Assembly (NCBI GenBank): GCA_964473865.1
Contig: CAYYQN010000003.1
Coordinates: forward strand, 1 to 64,000
Origin: CAIMUX01 sp964473865
GTDB lineage: Bacteria > Eisenbacteria > RBG-16-71-46 > CAIMUX01
Length of the DNA stretch: 64,000 nt
Direction: 5' to 3'
Shown here in pieces: positions 9,135-17,192 of this stretch (positions are counted from its first letter, which is position 1; the number at the start of each line of letters is the position of its first letter). Under the pieces are notes generated by a model, which saw only the letters and a program-made list of their open reading frames with translations, ran no database searches and had not been told where the DNA came from. A program made the translations under genes and the position numbers.

Positions 9135-10304
9135 CTATCGCACCCTCAGGACCTTTCGCGATTGTTCGACGCCGTTTGCCACCAGACGGAGGTGGTATGT
9201 CCCGCAGGCTACGGGACGCCCGGAGCCGTCGCTCCCGTCCCACGCCACGGAGTACGCTCCGGGCGACCTGGCCTCGTCGACCAGGTTCCTGACCAACTCC
9301 CCCTGCACGCCGTAGACGTCCAGACGCGTGCGGGCGGAGACAGCCAGCTCGAAGCGGATGTCCGTCTGGCGGAAGAACGGATTGGGACGGCTCTCCCCGA
9401 GCAGGCAAGCCTTGATCCGACCGGCCGGCGCAACATCCTCCGTCTCCAGGGGAATGCGGACCCAGTTGCTCGAGTCATAGCACGTCACCAGGAGCGTGTT
9501 GTCTCTGACGTCGTAGGTCGGGTAGACGATGCCTCCCCCCTCGAAGATCATGGTCGGAGAACCGCTGAGAGAGGGATCAAACCGGTACACGCCGGGCAGG
9601 TAGTACCCGGTAACGTAGTACCGGCCCGCCAGGTCCTGGGCGATCCCATCGCCGCCCCCCAATGTCGTCGTGGCCAACGTCGTCACCGACGAATCCGCCA
9701 GACTGACGGCCATGATCCGCGGGTTCGCGCGATCCTCGATGACGACCAACCGGTTCTGCGCAGCCTGAAAGATCATGCCGTTCGGCTTGTTCAAGGCCGA
9801 ACCGGTCACAAACGTCCAGAACGCATGGTCGCTGAGTCTTATCTTGTAGATCTCGTTGCGGAGCGGGCACGAGACGTACAGGTACCCGGAGTCGTCAGCG
9901 ACGAGGCTGGACAAGTAACCAGGGCCCGGGAACGTGACCGTCACGGTCAGGAGCCGGGAATCCAGATCGTAGCCCTTGATCTTCCGGCCCGAACAGGCCC
10001 CGTAGACGGTGTTGCCGGCGATTTCCATTCCGTCGATGAAGCCCGCCGCCGGGACAAAGCAGCTCTCGGCCCCAGCGCTGTTGATCTGGGTGATGTCTCC
10101 CGTGTGGTCGTTGGACACAAGCAGGCGGTCGTGAGTCGCGTCGATGACGATCTTCTGCGGACCGCTGAGCTCACACTCGCCCAGACAGAGCGAGGGAAGA
10201 GACACGAGCATCGCGGCGAGCAGGGCCGCAGCCGGCCACTTGCCTGCCCGGGAGGCTGACCGGCCGCGGCCGGGACTCCTGGTGTCGATTCTAGGTGCAG
10301 TCAT
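9135..10304 (-). CDS. Secreted SMP-30/NHL-like beta-propeller protein with C-terminal sorting domain
   Basis: 389 residues. An Arg-rich N-terminus precedes a signal peptide (WPAAALLAAMLVSLPSLCLG, cleavage near 42). The body is a set of about 40-residue beta-propeller blades resembling SMP-30/gluconolactonase or NHL proteins (for example LVADDSGYLYVSCPL and GIAQDLAGRYYVTGYY). I see no clear metal-binding set that would prove lactonase activity. The last 80 residues are the shared sorting domain (NPFFRQTDIRF, WDGSDGSGR). The ATG at 10304 has AAAGGA about 9 bases upstream. A promoter with a palindrome over its -10 lies 90 bases upstream, downstream of a TrmB-like regulator gene read in the same direction. 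A binding or scaffold role is as likely as an enzymatic one. Confidence 0.75.
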   Translation of the reverse strand: MTAPRIDTRSPGRGRSASRAGKWPAAALLAAMLVSLPSLCLGECELSGPQKIVIDATHDRLLVSNDHTGDITQINSAGAESCFVPAAGFIDGMEIAGNTVYGACSGRKIKGYDLDSRLLTVTVTFPGPGYLSSLVADDSGYLYVSCPLRNEIYKIRLSDHAFWTFVTGSALNKPNGMIFQAAQNRLVVIEDRANPRIMAVSLADSSVTTLATTTLGGGDGIAQDLAGRYYVTGYYLPGVYRFDPSLSGSPTMIFEGGGIVYPTYDVRDNTLLVTCYDSSNWVRIPLETEDVAPAGRIKACLLGESRPNPFFRQTDIRFELAVSARTRLDVYGVQGELVRNLVDEARSPGAYSVAWDGSDGSGRPVACGTYHLRLVANGVEQSRKVLRVR

Positions 10305-10389
10305 GTTCGTTCATCCTTTCATCCGTTCATGGACGTCCTGAAACCTCGCGGCGGGACCGGCCGACGCCACTCCTCCCAGAACATACTAC

Positions 10390-10423
10390 CTATCGATAGT
10401 AATACACAAGAAAAATCTCACAA
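10390..10423 (-). promoter_or_regulatory. Candidate promoter with palindromic operator
   Basis: On the minus strand a TTGTGA -35 (10418-10423) and a TACTAT -10 (10396-10401) are separated by 16 bases in an unusually AT-rich patch. A perfect 10-bp palindrome CTATCGATAG (10390-10399) overlaps the -10, as a repressor operator would. The adjacent TrmB-like regulator is the obvious candidate binder, by proximity only. Confidence 0.45.
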
Positions 10424-10538
10424 TCCAGCAGGCGTCGCCTGGGAGGGTGAGGTCGAAGGCAGGCAGGCTCCCAGGGCCGGGGGCCGTCGGGTCAGGCGGC
10501 GACCTGGCGAAGGGGCGAACGGGCAACGGGGCTGCGGG

Positions 10539-11450
10539 TTACGAGCCGGGGCGCGTTCCAAATAGGGCCGCGACGCGTTCTGCCCCGGGGAGCAGCCCGT
10601 TCAAGAAGAGCTTCTCCCACCTCCGGAGCTGCGCCTGGGCAGACTCCGACGGCGCATCGGACTCCAGGGTGCATTGGAGCGAGTTGGCCAGGATCTCCGA
10701 TCCCAGAGCTCGCGTCTGCATGTATGCGAGAACGGGACCAGCGGTCCAGACCGCCTGGAAGATCTCGCGCCCGTCCTCGGTGAGCAGCGCGGTCAGGTGT
10801 TCCGTGCCATCCACGGCGAGCCGGACCCACTGCCGGGGCCAACCTCTGACCAGCCGTTCCCGAGGAAAGACGGTCGTCCAGGCGACGGGAAGATCGACCG
10901 GTTCGTGGCTCAGGATCGCGATCCGAACCTTGCGCCTGGCGGCAGCCGCGATCTCCTCGCGAAGCCTGGCCAGCGGGTCGGGGAAGATGTCGAGGTAGAC
11001 GACGGCCTTGGCTCCGGAGAGCATCGCGCGGCAGCGCTCGAAGACCTGATCGACGGTGGACAGGCGGTAGACCCGGTCGTCTTCCCGGGGCGGGGCCAGC
11101 TGTCGCATCCTCTCCGTGGCCTCGGCACACTGCAGTTCGAAACGCCGCTTCAGTTGGTCCAGGAACTCCTCAAAGGGGACGGCCCGGTGGAGGTGGGATC
11201 GGCTGTCGTCCACCAGCACGGCGCCCTGCCGGACCAGAGACTCCATCGCCCGGTAGACATAGGGGGCCGGCTTGCCGAGCGCCTTGGCCACGGCGTAACC
11301 CGTGGCGGAAGGGTGAACCAGGAGATGGGCGTAGACCCCGGCCTCCATCTGGGTGAGGCCCAGCTTCACCAACGCGGACCAGTCATCGGTGGGCGCGCGT
11401 CTGCGTCTGGCCGCCGACTTCGTTCCGCCGTCCACCGAACGCTTGGGCAT
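10539..11450 (-). CDS. TrmB-family transcriptional regulator
   Basis: 303 residues. A basic N-terminal tail leads to a winged helix-turn-helix (about 25-90: LGLTQMEAGVYAHLLVHPSATGYAVAK, then PAPYVYRAMESLVRQGAV), the characteristic TrmB domain. A helical linker (about 95-120) joins it to a C-terminal phospholipase-D-like effector fold (about 125-260) as in TrmB/TrmBL proteins, which bind sugars or related ligands in archaea. The ATG at 11450 has GGGAGG 7 bases upstream. It reads toward the secreted propeller gene with a 234-base gap that contains the palindromic promoter, so it may control that gene and perhaps itself. The ligand is unknown. Confidence 0.82.
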   Translation of the reverse strand: MPKRSVDGGTKSAARRRRAPTDDWSALVKLGLTQMEAGVYAHLLVHPSATGYAVAKALGKPAPYVYRAMESLVRQGAVLVDDSRSHLHRAVPFEEFLDQLKRRFELQCAEATERMRQLAPPREDDRVYRLSTVDQVFERCRAMLSGAKAVVYLDIFPDPLARLREEIAAAARRKVRIAILSHEPVDLPVAWTTVFPRERLVRGWPRQWVRLAVDGTEHLTALLTEDGREIFQAVWTAGPVLAYMQTRALGSEILANSLQCTLESDAPSESAQAQLRRWEKLFLNGLLPGAERVAALFGTRPGS

Positions 11451-11682
11451 TCGTAACCTCCCACCTCGCTCTGTCCCTCACGACCGAGCGACGGCCATGA
11501 TGACGCGGCCGAATGATTCGATCAACGAGGAAGCGACGCCTGCTTCGGCCGATCGCGATCCTGCCATTTCCAGATCGCGTGGTGCGCCAGTCGCTTGATC
11601 CAACGGCCGTCCGGCTCGGGAGCGATCCCCGCGATCCTCAGCCGTCCTCGGCCGCCCTCACCTTCCGAGCCCTGCTCGCGTC

Positions 11683-13251
11683 CTACCTGGAGACGACGAG
11701 CGCACGGACCGCGCGGCCCGCCGTTGTCTGCGCCCGGACGAAGTAGATCCCCGACGAGACCGCTCGGCCGGCGCTATCCAGGCCGTCCCAGTAGAGGATG
11801 GCGCAGCCCGCGGTCCGCGCCCCGAGCTGGGCTTGCGGGAACTCCTTCACCAGCCTGCCGGCCACGTCGGTGATCGTGAGACGGACCGGAGAGGCCGTCA
11901 GGCTTCGCATCTCGACCCGGCACGTCCCGATCGTGGGGTTCGGCGCCATGCGGAGCTGTAGCGATCCGGAGGTGGAGACCGGATCGGCGCCGGAGACCTC
12001 ATCGCAGGTGGCCGGCCAGGCCCCGATGAGCCCGCATCCGCCGCTGTGCTCGGGGGCGCACGGGGACTCGGGCTGCAGTCTCAGATCGTTGTTCATCAGG
12101 TTGCAGAAGAGCGGATCCAGGCTGATGTTCCCTTCCATCCCCGCCAGCCCCGCAATGCATCCGGTCCAGTCGCCCCCGACGTTGGAGTGGATGTCGGTGC
12201 AGCTGACGGAGATCGTCGCCGTGGCCGGGTCACAGACCAGGGCCCCTCCTCCGGTATTGAAGGCCAGGATGCTGTTCTCCAGGTTCAGAGACGCGTCATT
12301 CCCGACCAGGACGATGGCTCCGCCCAGGTTGTCAGCAGTGGCGTTCCCCACCATTGTGCACCCCGAGACCGTCACGACAGAGTCGTAGATCCCAATGGCG
12401 CCGCCGCCTTGTTCCAGTTCGCGCCCGTCGGGCATCATCCCCGGGGGAGGCACGCACCGGGCCCCGCTTGCGTGGAGCACCGAGTTGTTGATGAAGGTGC
12501 AGCCGGTCACCACGGCGGTGCTCCAGAGGATTCGAAGGCCCGCGCCAAATCCTCCGTCGATCTCGTTGTTGACGAAGCGGCAGTTGCTGAAGGTCGCGGA
12601 GCAGGACGCGATCCCAAGGCCCCCACCACCCTGCAGCCCGAATCCGCCCACAAAGTCGCAGTCCGTGAAGACGGGTGACCCGCCGTTGGCGTAGCCTCCG
12701 CCGCCCCCGCAGGCGCCGCCGTTTTCGAATCGGCACCGGATGAAGTGCGGAGAGCAGGAGAAGCTCCAGAACCCGCCTCCGCCGAGGGCCCCGCAATTCC
12801 GGATGACAACGTCGATCAGGGTCGGGCTGGCACCGTTCTCGAAGAGGATCCCGCCTCCGAAGTCGTCATCCGGACTTCCGTCCACGTACCCGCGTTCGAT
12901 GGTGACGCCCTGGAGTACGGAATTGGTCCCTTCACCATCAAAGGCGACTCCGCGACAGTAGTTCGTATGCGATCCCTCGCAGTCGATGATCGTGTTCTCA
13001 GGATCCGAGCTCAGGCCACGAACCGTGATCGCCTTGCCGCCATAGCTCAGGCTCCGATTGCCCGGGCCGGTAAAGCGGCCGTAGGCTAGCAGGATCTGAT
13101 CGCCGTCGACGGCGGCGTCGATCGCGGCCTGAATCGTCGGGAAGTCGCCGCTGCCGTCCGGCAGCACAACGTACTCGGCGGCCGACGCCGGGCCAAGTGT
13201 GAAAGCCGAGATCAACCCACCGATCACGAGAAGCCAACAGCAAGTGCGCAT
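11683..13251 (-). CDS. Secreted right-handed parallel beta-helix protein with C-terminal sorting domain
   Basis: About 522 residues. The ATG at 13251 has GGAGGAGG upstream and starts a clean signal peptide (CCWLLVIGGLISAFTLGPASA). The YVVLPDGSGDFPTIQAAIDA segment is the typical opening of pectate-lyase-like beta-helices with extracellular Asp-rich turns. Many rungs follow with Gly-rich and Cys-containing turns (GGGILFENGASP, FINNSV, NSILAFNTGGG), ending in the shared sorting domain (MAPNPTIGTCRVEM, WDGLDSAGR, GIYFVR). Proteins of this build are polysaccharide lyases, adhesins or nitrous-oxide-type accessory proteins. I see no catalytic residues that would decide, so enzyme activity is not claimed. 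Confidence 0.8.
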   Translation of the reverse strand: MRTCCWLLVIGGLISAFTLGPASAAEYVVLPDGSGDFPTIQAAIDAAVDGDQILLAYGRFTGPGNRSLSYGGKAITVRGLSSDPENTIIDCEGSHTNYCRGVAFDGEGTNSVLQGVTIERGYVDGSPDDDFGGGILFENGASPTLIDVVIRNCGALGGGGFWSFSCSPHFIRCRFENGGACGGGGGYANGGSPVFTDCDFVGGFGLQGGGGLGIASCSATFSNCRFVNNEIDGGFGAGLRILWSTAVVTGCTFINNSVLHASGARCVPPPGMMPDGRELEQGGGAIGIYDSVVTVSGCTMVGNATADNLGGAIVLVGNDASLNLENSILAFNTGGGALVCDPATATISVSCTDIHSNVGGDWTGCIAGLAGMEGNISLDPLFCNLMNNDLRLQPESPCAPEHSGGCGLIGAWPATCDEVSGADPVSTSGSLQLRMAPNPTIGTCRVEMRSLTASPVRLTITDVAGRLVKEFPQAQLGARTAGCAILYWDGLDSAGRAVSSGIYFVRAQTTAGRAVRALVVSR

Positions 13252-13764
13252 CTCCTGCCTCCTCCGTGCCAAAACCCCCAGCAAACGATCGACTCGGGCC
13301 GTCTCCGGGTTGGCCGAGTCCGGGCGGAGACTCGGGGCAGCGATGAGCGTGCGTACGCGGGCGGCCAAAGTCGTGACGCTCACCGTCCTCGGATCTGCAC
13401 GGTATCAGAATACTCCCTGAGCATGCCCGAGGCAAGGAAGCATAGGCCCGGCGCTGGGCGCGGCTCCGCGACCCGGAGTCCACCGGCCGCAACCCCCGCT
13501 ATTGCCTATACTCATGCCCGGGTTTGTGCGTGGCCTGCAGCATCTGCCACGGCCGGGAGCGACCGGTAGGGCCCGCGGCATCCGCCGCCGCCAGCGGCGA
13601 TTCCCTCCTGTGTCGTTCTGTCGAGGCAATGGACTTGCGGCACAGGGGATCTGACGACATCTGTCTCGGGGCCGGACCTGGCGCCACAGCCGGGACTCCA
13701 GTCGCGCCACAGGCTCCTTCCGTTCCAGCTGGGCCAGACCGGAACTTCCCAGCCTCCCGAGCTG
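13252..13764. other. Intergenic region, nothing recognised
   Basis: About 510 bases between the Calx-beta stop and the beta-helix start, both on the minus strand. The beta-helix frame continues 44 codons upstream of its ATG, but that part is Arg-rich and precedes the signal peptide, so it is probably untranslated. Confidence 0.4.
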
Positions 13765-14688
13765 TCACCTCAGATCCGAACTACCCAACATGTGCGTAAG
13801 TTGCCCCGCCTTGCGCCTCGCCGTATTGACGATCGTATACACGAACGGCTGGGACGTGTACAAGGAGCCCGCCCAACGAAAGCCATCCCGACATTCTCGA
13901 GGCGGGTCGGCAAGATCAGAGCACATCCAGGGCAGGCGTTCCCAAAGCGCCCGACGGGACACATCGGAAGAGTCCGGCGGGGCGGTCCCGAACGGAGGCA
14001 CGTTGTCGTTGTCCACGATGCATACGCCGATGCGACGACGGATCGGATCCAGCGTCCCGCCGGAGTCGGGTTGCCCCAGCTCCAGGGCGAACTCCTCGGC
14101 AGGATCCGCCACGGCATCGTCAAAGACGCGGACGAAGAACGGATCAGGACTCGTGCTGTCCCCATCGTGGATGCATGTTCCCTGCTTGATCGCGGAGTAG
14201 TCCGCGCCCTCCCGGGCAGTGATACGTTGCGGCACGACGTACGCCAGGCAGTGTCCCACCGCCCCATTGTGGGACACGTGGAACCGGATGCCCCAGTCCC
14301 CTTCAGCAACGACAACGCGCGTGGAATCTTCAACCCATACCGGGTCAATCGCCGGGACATCAAGAAACAATCGCGAGCCCATCCGATACGAGCGCGTAGC
14401 TGATCCACTCCACACGACATCAACCAGGCGATGGTCAACGGGAGCAGTGCCAGCTTCAGGTACGAGGACGTAATGCCGCGTAGTGAGATCTCTGTCGGTC
14501 CAATGCCGGCGTTCCGCAGCGGGCGGTGCGCCCTGCAACACCTGCGGAACTGGTGCCAGCTGCGCGCTGGCCGACTGCCGTCGCGCCGTGCCTTCGTCGC
14601 TAGCTTCCTGTCTGCATCCGGATCGTCTCCTCGACCGGACGAAGGATCTCTCACAGGTCGAAACCCGCAGTCCGCGAAAACGTCGCAC
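13765..14688 (-). CDS. Calx-beta domain protein, start uncertain or possibly frameshifted
   Basis: The C-terminal two thirds carries a convincing Calx-beta domain: TAREGADYSAIKQGTC, a DPFFVRVFDDAVADPAEEFALEL strand-rich segment, then IGVCIVDNDN, the usual domain end. Calx-beta modules bind calcium and are common in adhesins. The GTG at 14688 is the furthest start, but the first 75 residues are Arg/Ser-rich and not protein-like. No signal peptide appears in this frame, while a lipoprotein-like signal is readable in the next frame at 14399-14475. The gene may therefore have lost its real N-terminus to an indel. It reads away from the dnaE2 remnant. Confidence 0.5.
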   Translation of the reverse strand: MRRFRGLRVSTCERSFVRSRRRSGCRQEASDEGTARRQSASAQLAPVPQVLQGAPPAAERRHWTDRDLTTRHYVLVPEAGTAPVDHRLVDVVWSGSATRSYRMGSRLFLDVPAIDPVWVEDSTRVVVAEGDWGIRFHVSHNGAVGHCLAYVVPQRITAREGADYSAIKQGTCIHDGDSTSPDPFFVRVFDDAVADPAEEFALELGQPDSGGTLDPIRRRIGVCIVDNDNVPPFGTAPPDSSDVSRRALWERLPWMCSDLADPPRECRDGFRWAGSLYTSQPFVYTIVNTARRKAGQLTHMLGSSDLR

Positions 14689-14956
14689 CTCGCTTCGCAG
14701 GCCAAGTTACCGCGCCTCCTCGACCACGACGACGACGGGGCGAGGCCCTCGCAGGCGATCCACGCCATTCCCGATCCGTGTCCCGAGCTCGGGAAGACTT
14801 GCCGGAGGCCGGGACGCTGGAACGGCCCCGCCAGTGTTGGGCGGCGTCCAGCACGACGACCACCTGGCGTCGTAGGCCTCCTCCGAGCCCGCGGACAGAG
14901 ATCTCTCACCAGGAAAACCACACTTTCCGTCGGCGAGTCGCCTCGTCTCTTGAAAA

Positions 14957-15168
14957 AAGCGATCGTTTGTATGGTATTGTTAAACTGCGGCATCAGGGGG
15001 AGCGGGTCCTGCCGTCGGGAAGTACCCGCGTGTCCCACTTCCAGCTCTGGTGCAAATCCAACTACACCTTCCTGGAGGGAGCCAGCCACCCGGAGGAGCT
15101 GGTCGAGGCCGGCATCGCGCTCGGGTTGCCGGGACTGGCGCCGACCGATCGCGACGGCGTGTACGGCG
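14957..15168 (+). pseudogene. Truncated, decayed copy of the 5' end of dnaE2
   Basis: About 212 bases match 17141-17352 (upstream region plus first codons of the intact dnaE2) with about 14 differences in a hand alignment. The shared part encodes LWCKSNYTFLEGASHPEELV, then the similarity stops abruptly after GTGTACGGCG. The intact gene's ATG at 17193 is CTG here, and the next ATG (17214) is GTG. The frame runs on for only about 17 unrelated codons to a stop at 15218. It is a remnant of a duplication or insertion, not a functional polymerase. Confidence 0.85.
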
Positions 15169-15254
15169 TGGCGGGGGACCAAACACCCGCCTGCTACCCA
15201 TTCTGCGGAAGCGCATGAACCACGGCACGACCGGCGCTCCGGTTCCGGGTGTAT

Positions 15255-16445
15255 CTATCGCCGGAGAATCACAGAACCACTCCGGCTCTTCCCCTCGGCC
15301 TCCAACCTCCAGTAGTACACGCCTCCAGGAACGCGCACCCCGTGATCCGCGGTTCCATCCCACGACAGATCATGTGAGCCCGCCGAAAGCACCCCGTCGG
15401 CCAAGGCGGTCAGGCGGCGACCGTCACTGGAATAGACGGCCAAACGAACGATCCCGGCTGTGGCCAAATCGAACCGCAGGGAGGTTCGGTCTGCGAAGGG
15501 GTTCGGGACGCACCGCAGCATCGCGGTCTCGGTGGAGAACGCAGCGGTTGCATCAGACGATGGAAGTTCCACGAAGGCAAGACCGGTCACGATGCCGAAG
15601 ACATCCGGGAGGAAGTCGTGGACATCGGATCCGTCCAGGTTCATGTACATGATCTTCTCGCGGTTGGTTTGAACGGACTGACCCCAGTAGACCCTTCCGG
15701 AACCAAGATCGAGGGTGATCCCATCCGGGTTCAGATTGGCGCCGACCACGTAGAGATCCTCGACATCGGAGCCGTCGAAGTCCGCCCGACGCACAACATC
15801 GACGACGTAGTCGGTCCAGTAGACCTTCTGCGCCATGACGTCCAAGGCAATGCTGGAGGGACGGTCATGGCCGGTCACGACGAAGACGGGGCTGCTGCCA
15901 TCGAGATTCGAACGCATGATGGCGCCGGTGGCATCGATGTAGGCCGTGGTGAAGTAGAGCTTGCTGTGAAGCATATCGAGGGCGATGCCGCTACCCACCG
16001 GGGCGGTCATCAGCGTGATGGCGCCGGAACCGTCGAGGTGGGCGAAGCCGATTCGCTCTCCGCTCAAATCCGCCCAGTAGAGCCTGTCCGTGTCGTGATC
16101 CAGCGTGATCCCATACGGAAAGAGCAGGTCGGTGGCGATAATCGTCTCGATGTTGCTGCCGTCCAGGTTCGAACGTCGGATGACGTGATCGCTCACGTCG
16201 GTCCAATAGAGCTTTCCGGCCACATCGTCAACGGCAATTCCGCGCAACCCTCCGCCGGTGTTCACCACGGTCTCGAGTCCGCTTCCGTCGGGAAACACGC
16301 GGTGGATCGCTCCGTCGCTGAACGACGGGTTGAACACCTCGCCGAAGTACAGCATGCGGTCGGTGCCGGCGGCCGGCGTGAAGAGTGCCCCAAGACCCAA
16401 GAGGCAGAGGAGAAGCGATCCCGCGAGTCTTCGGAACGTTGGCAT
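15255..16445 (-). CDS. Secreted YWTD (LDL-receptor class B) beta-propeller protein with C-terminal sorting domain
   Basis: About 396 residues. The ATG at 16445 has GGGAGG 8-9 bases upstream and starts a signal peptide (LAGSLLLCLLGLGALFTPAAG). Six blades carry the YWTD signature or variants: KLYWTDV, RLYWADL, KLYFTTA, KVYWTDY, RVYWGQS, each about 43 residues apart with NLDGS connectors, forming a six-bladed propeller. The last 85 residues are the shared sorting domain (VPNPFADRTSLRF, WDGTADHG, GVYYWRL). In animals YWTD propellers bind ligands; secreted bacterial ones are probably binding proteins too. The gene lies exactly between the dnaE2 remnant and intact dnaE2, reading against both, as if brought in by the event that duplicated the dnaE2 5' end. 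Confidence 0.88.
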   Translation of the reverse strand: MPTFRRLAGSLLLCLLGLGALFTPAAGTDRMLYFGEVFNPSFSDGAIHRVFPDGSGLETVVNTGGGLRGIAVDDVAGKLYWTDVSDHVIRRSNLDGSNIETIIATDLLFPYGITLDHDTDRLYWADLSGERIGFAHLDGSGAITLMTAPVGSGIALDMLHSKLYFTTAYIDATGAIMRSNLDGSSPVFVVTGHDRPSSIALDVMAQKVYWTDYVVDVVRRADFDGSDVEDLYVVGANLNPDGITLDLGSGRVYWGQSVQTNREKIMYMNLDGSDVHDFLPDVFGIVTGLAFVELPSSDATAAFSTETAMLRCVPNPFADRTSLRFDLATAGIVRLAVYSSDGRRLTALADGVLSAGSHDLSWDGTADHGVRVPGGVYYWRLEAEGKSRSGSVILRR

Positions 16446-17125
16446 CGGTCCATCCTCCCTGTGCACGGATCGGGAAGTCACCGTGCACGAGCACAAGGCG
16501 CTGTGCCGCAGGCGCGGCCGCCGACTCGAGGGGCTCAGACTCACAGGAGGAAACAGCGCTCGGGGGACCGTTCGGATGGAGCGCCATGAGCAGGCAGCGC
16601 GCCGGTCTGTTTTCCGGTGGGGATCATACCACGGACTGGAAGTCGGGAGCCAGCGCTCCGGCTTCCCCGCCACATGGAGCACCCAGCCGTGCGGAAGTAC
16701 AGCCCCTTCTTCTCCTGCGCACGGGCGCCATCCGGCATCGCGCATGAATAACACCGCCGATCACGGGAAACACCCTCCTGTCACCGCGGTGCGGCGCCCG
16801 GGCGTCTTCCTGCGGATGCTTCTCGCGTGGCAGCCTCGGCCGAGGTGGTCTCTGCGAGACGTCGACGGCCGGACTGGGGGGTGACCTTCTTGCACCGTTT
16901 TCGGCCCGGCACCGAACCTGTGCCCGAACACGCGGTGCACCCTTCACGGACTTGCTGGGCTGTTGTCCTGAGATTCCAGCCACCCTGCTCTCCCCGCACA
17001 TGGCGGCTTGTGGTCGAAAGGACTGCGGCGAGCGCGCGAGCGCGGGTGGAGACCGAGGTGCGCGAGGATCCTCCATTCCGAATTCCAGGTAGAACTTATT
17101 GCCCCACTTCAGGTTGACGACTTGC
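16446..17125. other. Long intergenic region upstream of dnaE2
   Basis: About 680 bases between the divergent YWTD-propeller and dnaE2 genes. No open frame resembles a protein and I see no RNA gene or transposase remnant. The only structured element found is the inverted repeat immediately to the right. Confidence 0.4.
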
Positions 17126-17143
17126 CTTATTTTCCGAAATAAG
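17126..17143 (+). promoter_or_regulatory. Inverted repeat upstream of dnaE2, candidate operator
   Basis: CTTATTT and AAATAAG form perfect 7-base arms around TCCG, 50 bases before the dnaE2 ATG. A TTGACG at 17114-17119 could be a -35, which would put this repeat over the spacer and -10. DnaE2 genes are usually LexA-controlled, and LexA boxes differ widely between phyla, so an SOS operator is a reasonable guess. The decayed dnaE2 copy lacks this element. Confidence 0.4.
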
Positions 17144-17192
17144 CGATCGTTTGTATGGTATCGTTACGCTGCGGCATCAGGGGGAGCGGGTC

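Noticed and set aside
10410..10441. CAGGCG-T-CGCCTG hairpin followed by an A-run, possible terminator for the TrmB gene
   Set aside because: The loop would be one base and the T-run on the minus strand lies 13 bases away, so it is a poor intrinsic terminator.
12395..12760. Possible CRISPR-like or tandem repeats in the beta-helix gene
   Set aside because: The repetition is at protein level (helix rungs) with no constant repeat or spacer lengths in DNA.
14262..14280. CACGTGGAACC resembling parS inside the Calx-beta gene
   Set aside because: Only one half matches; the left arm (TGGGA) differs at three positions, so ParB binding is unlikely.
13770..15182. 470-codon minus-strand frame overlapping the Calx-beta gene and the dnaE2 remnant
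   Set aside because: Mostly Arg/Ser/Pro-rich and antisense to the conserved dnaE2 fragment; only the short signal-like stretch was kept as a finding.
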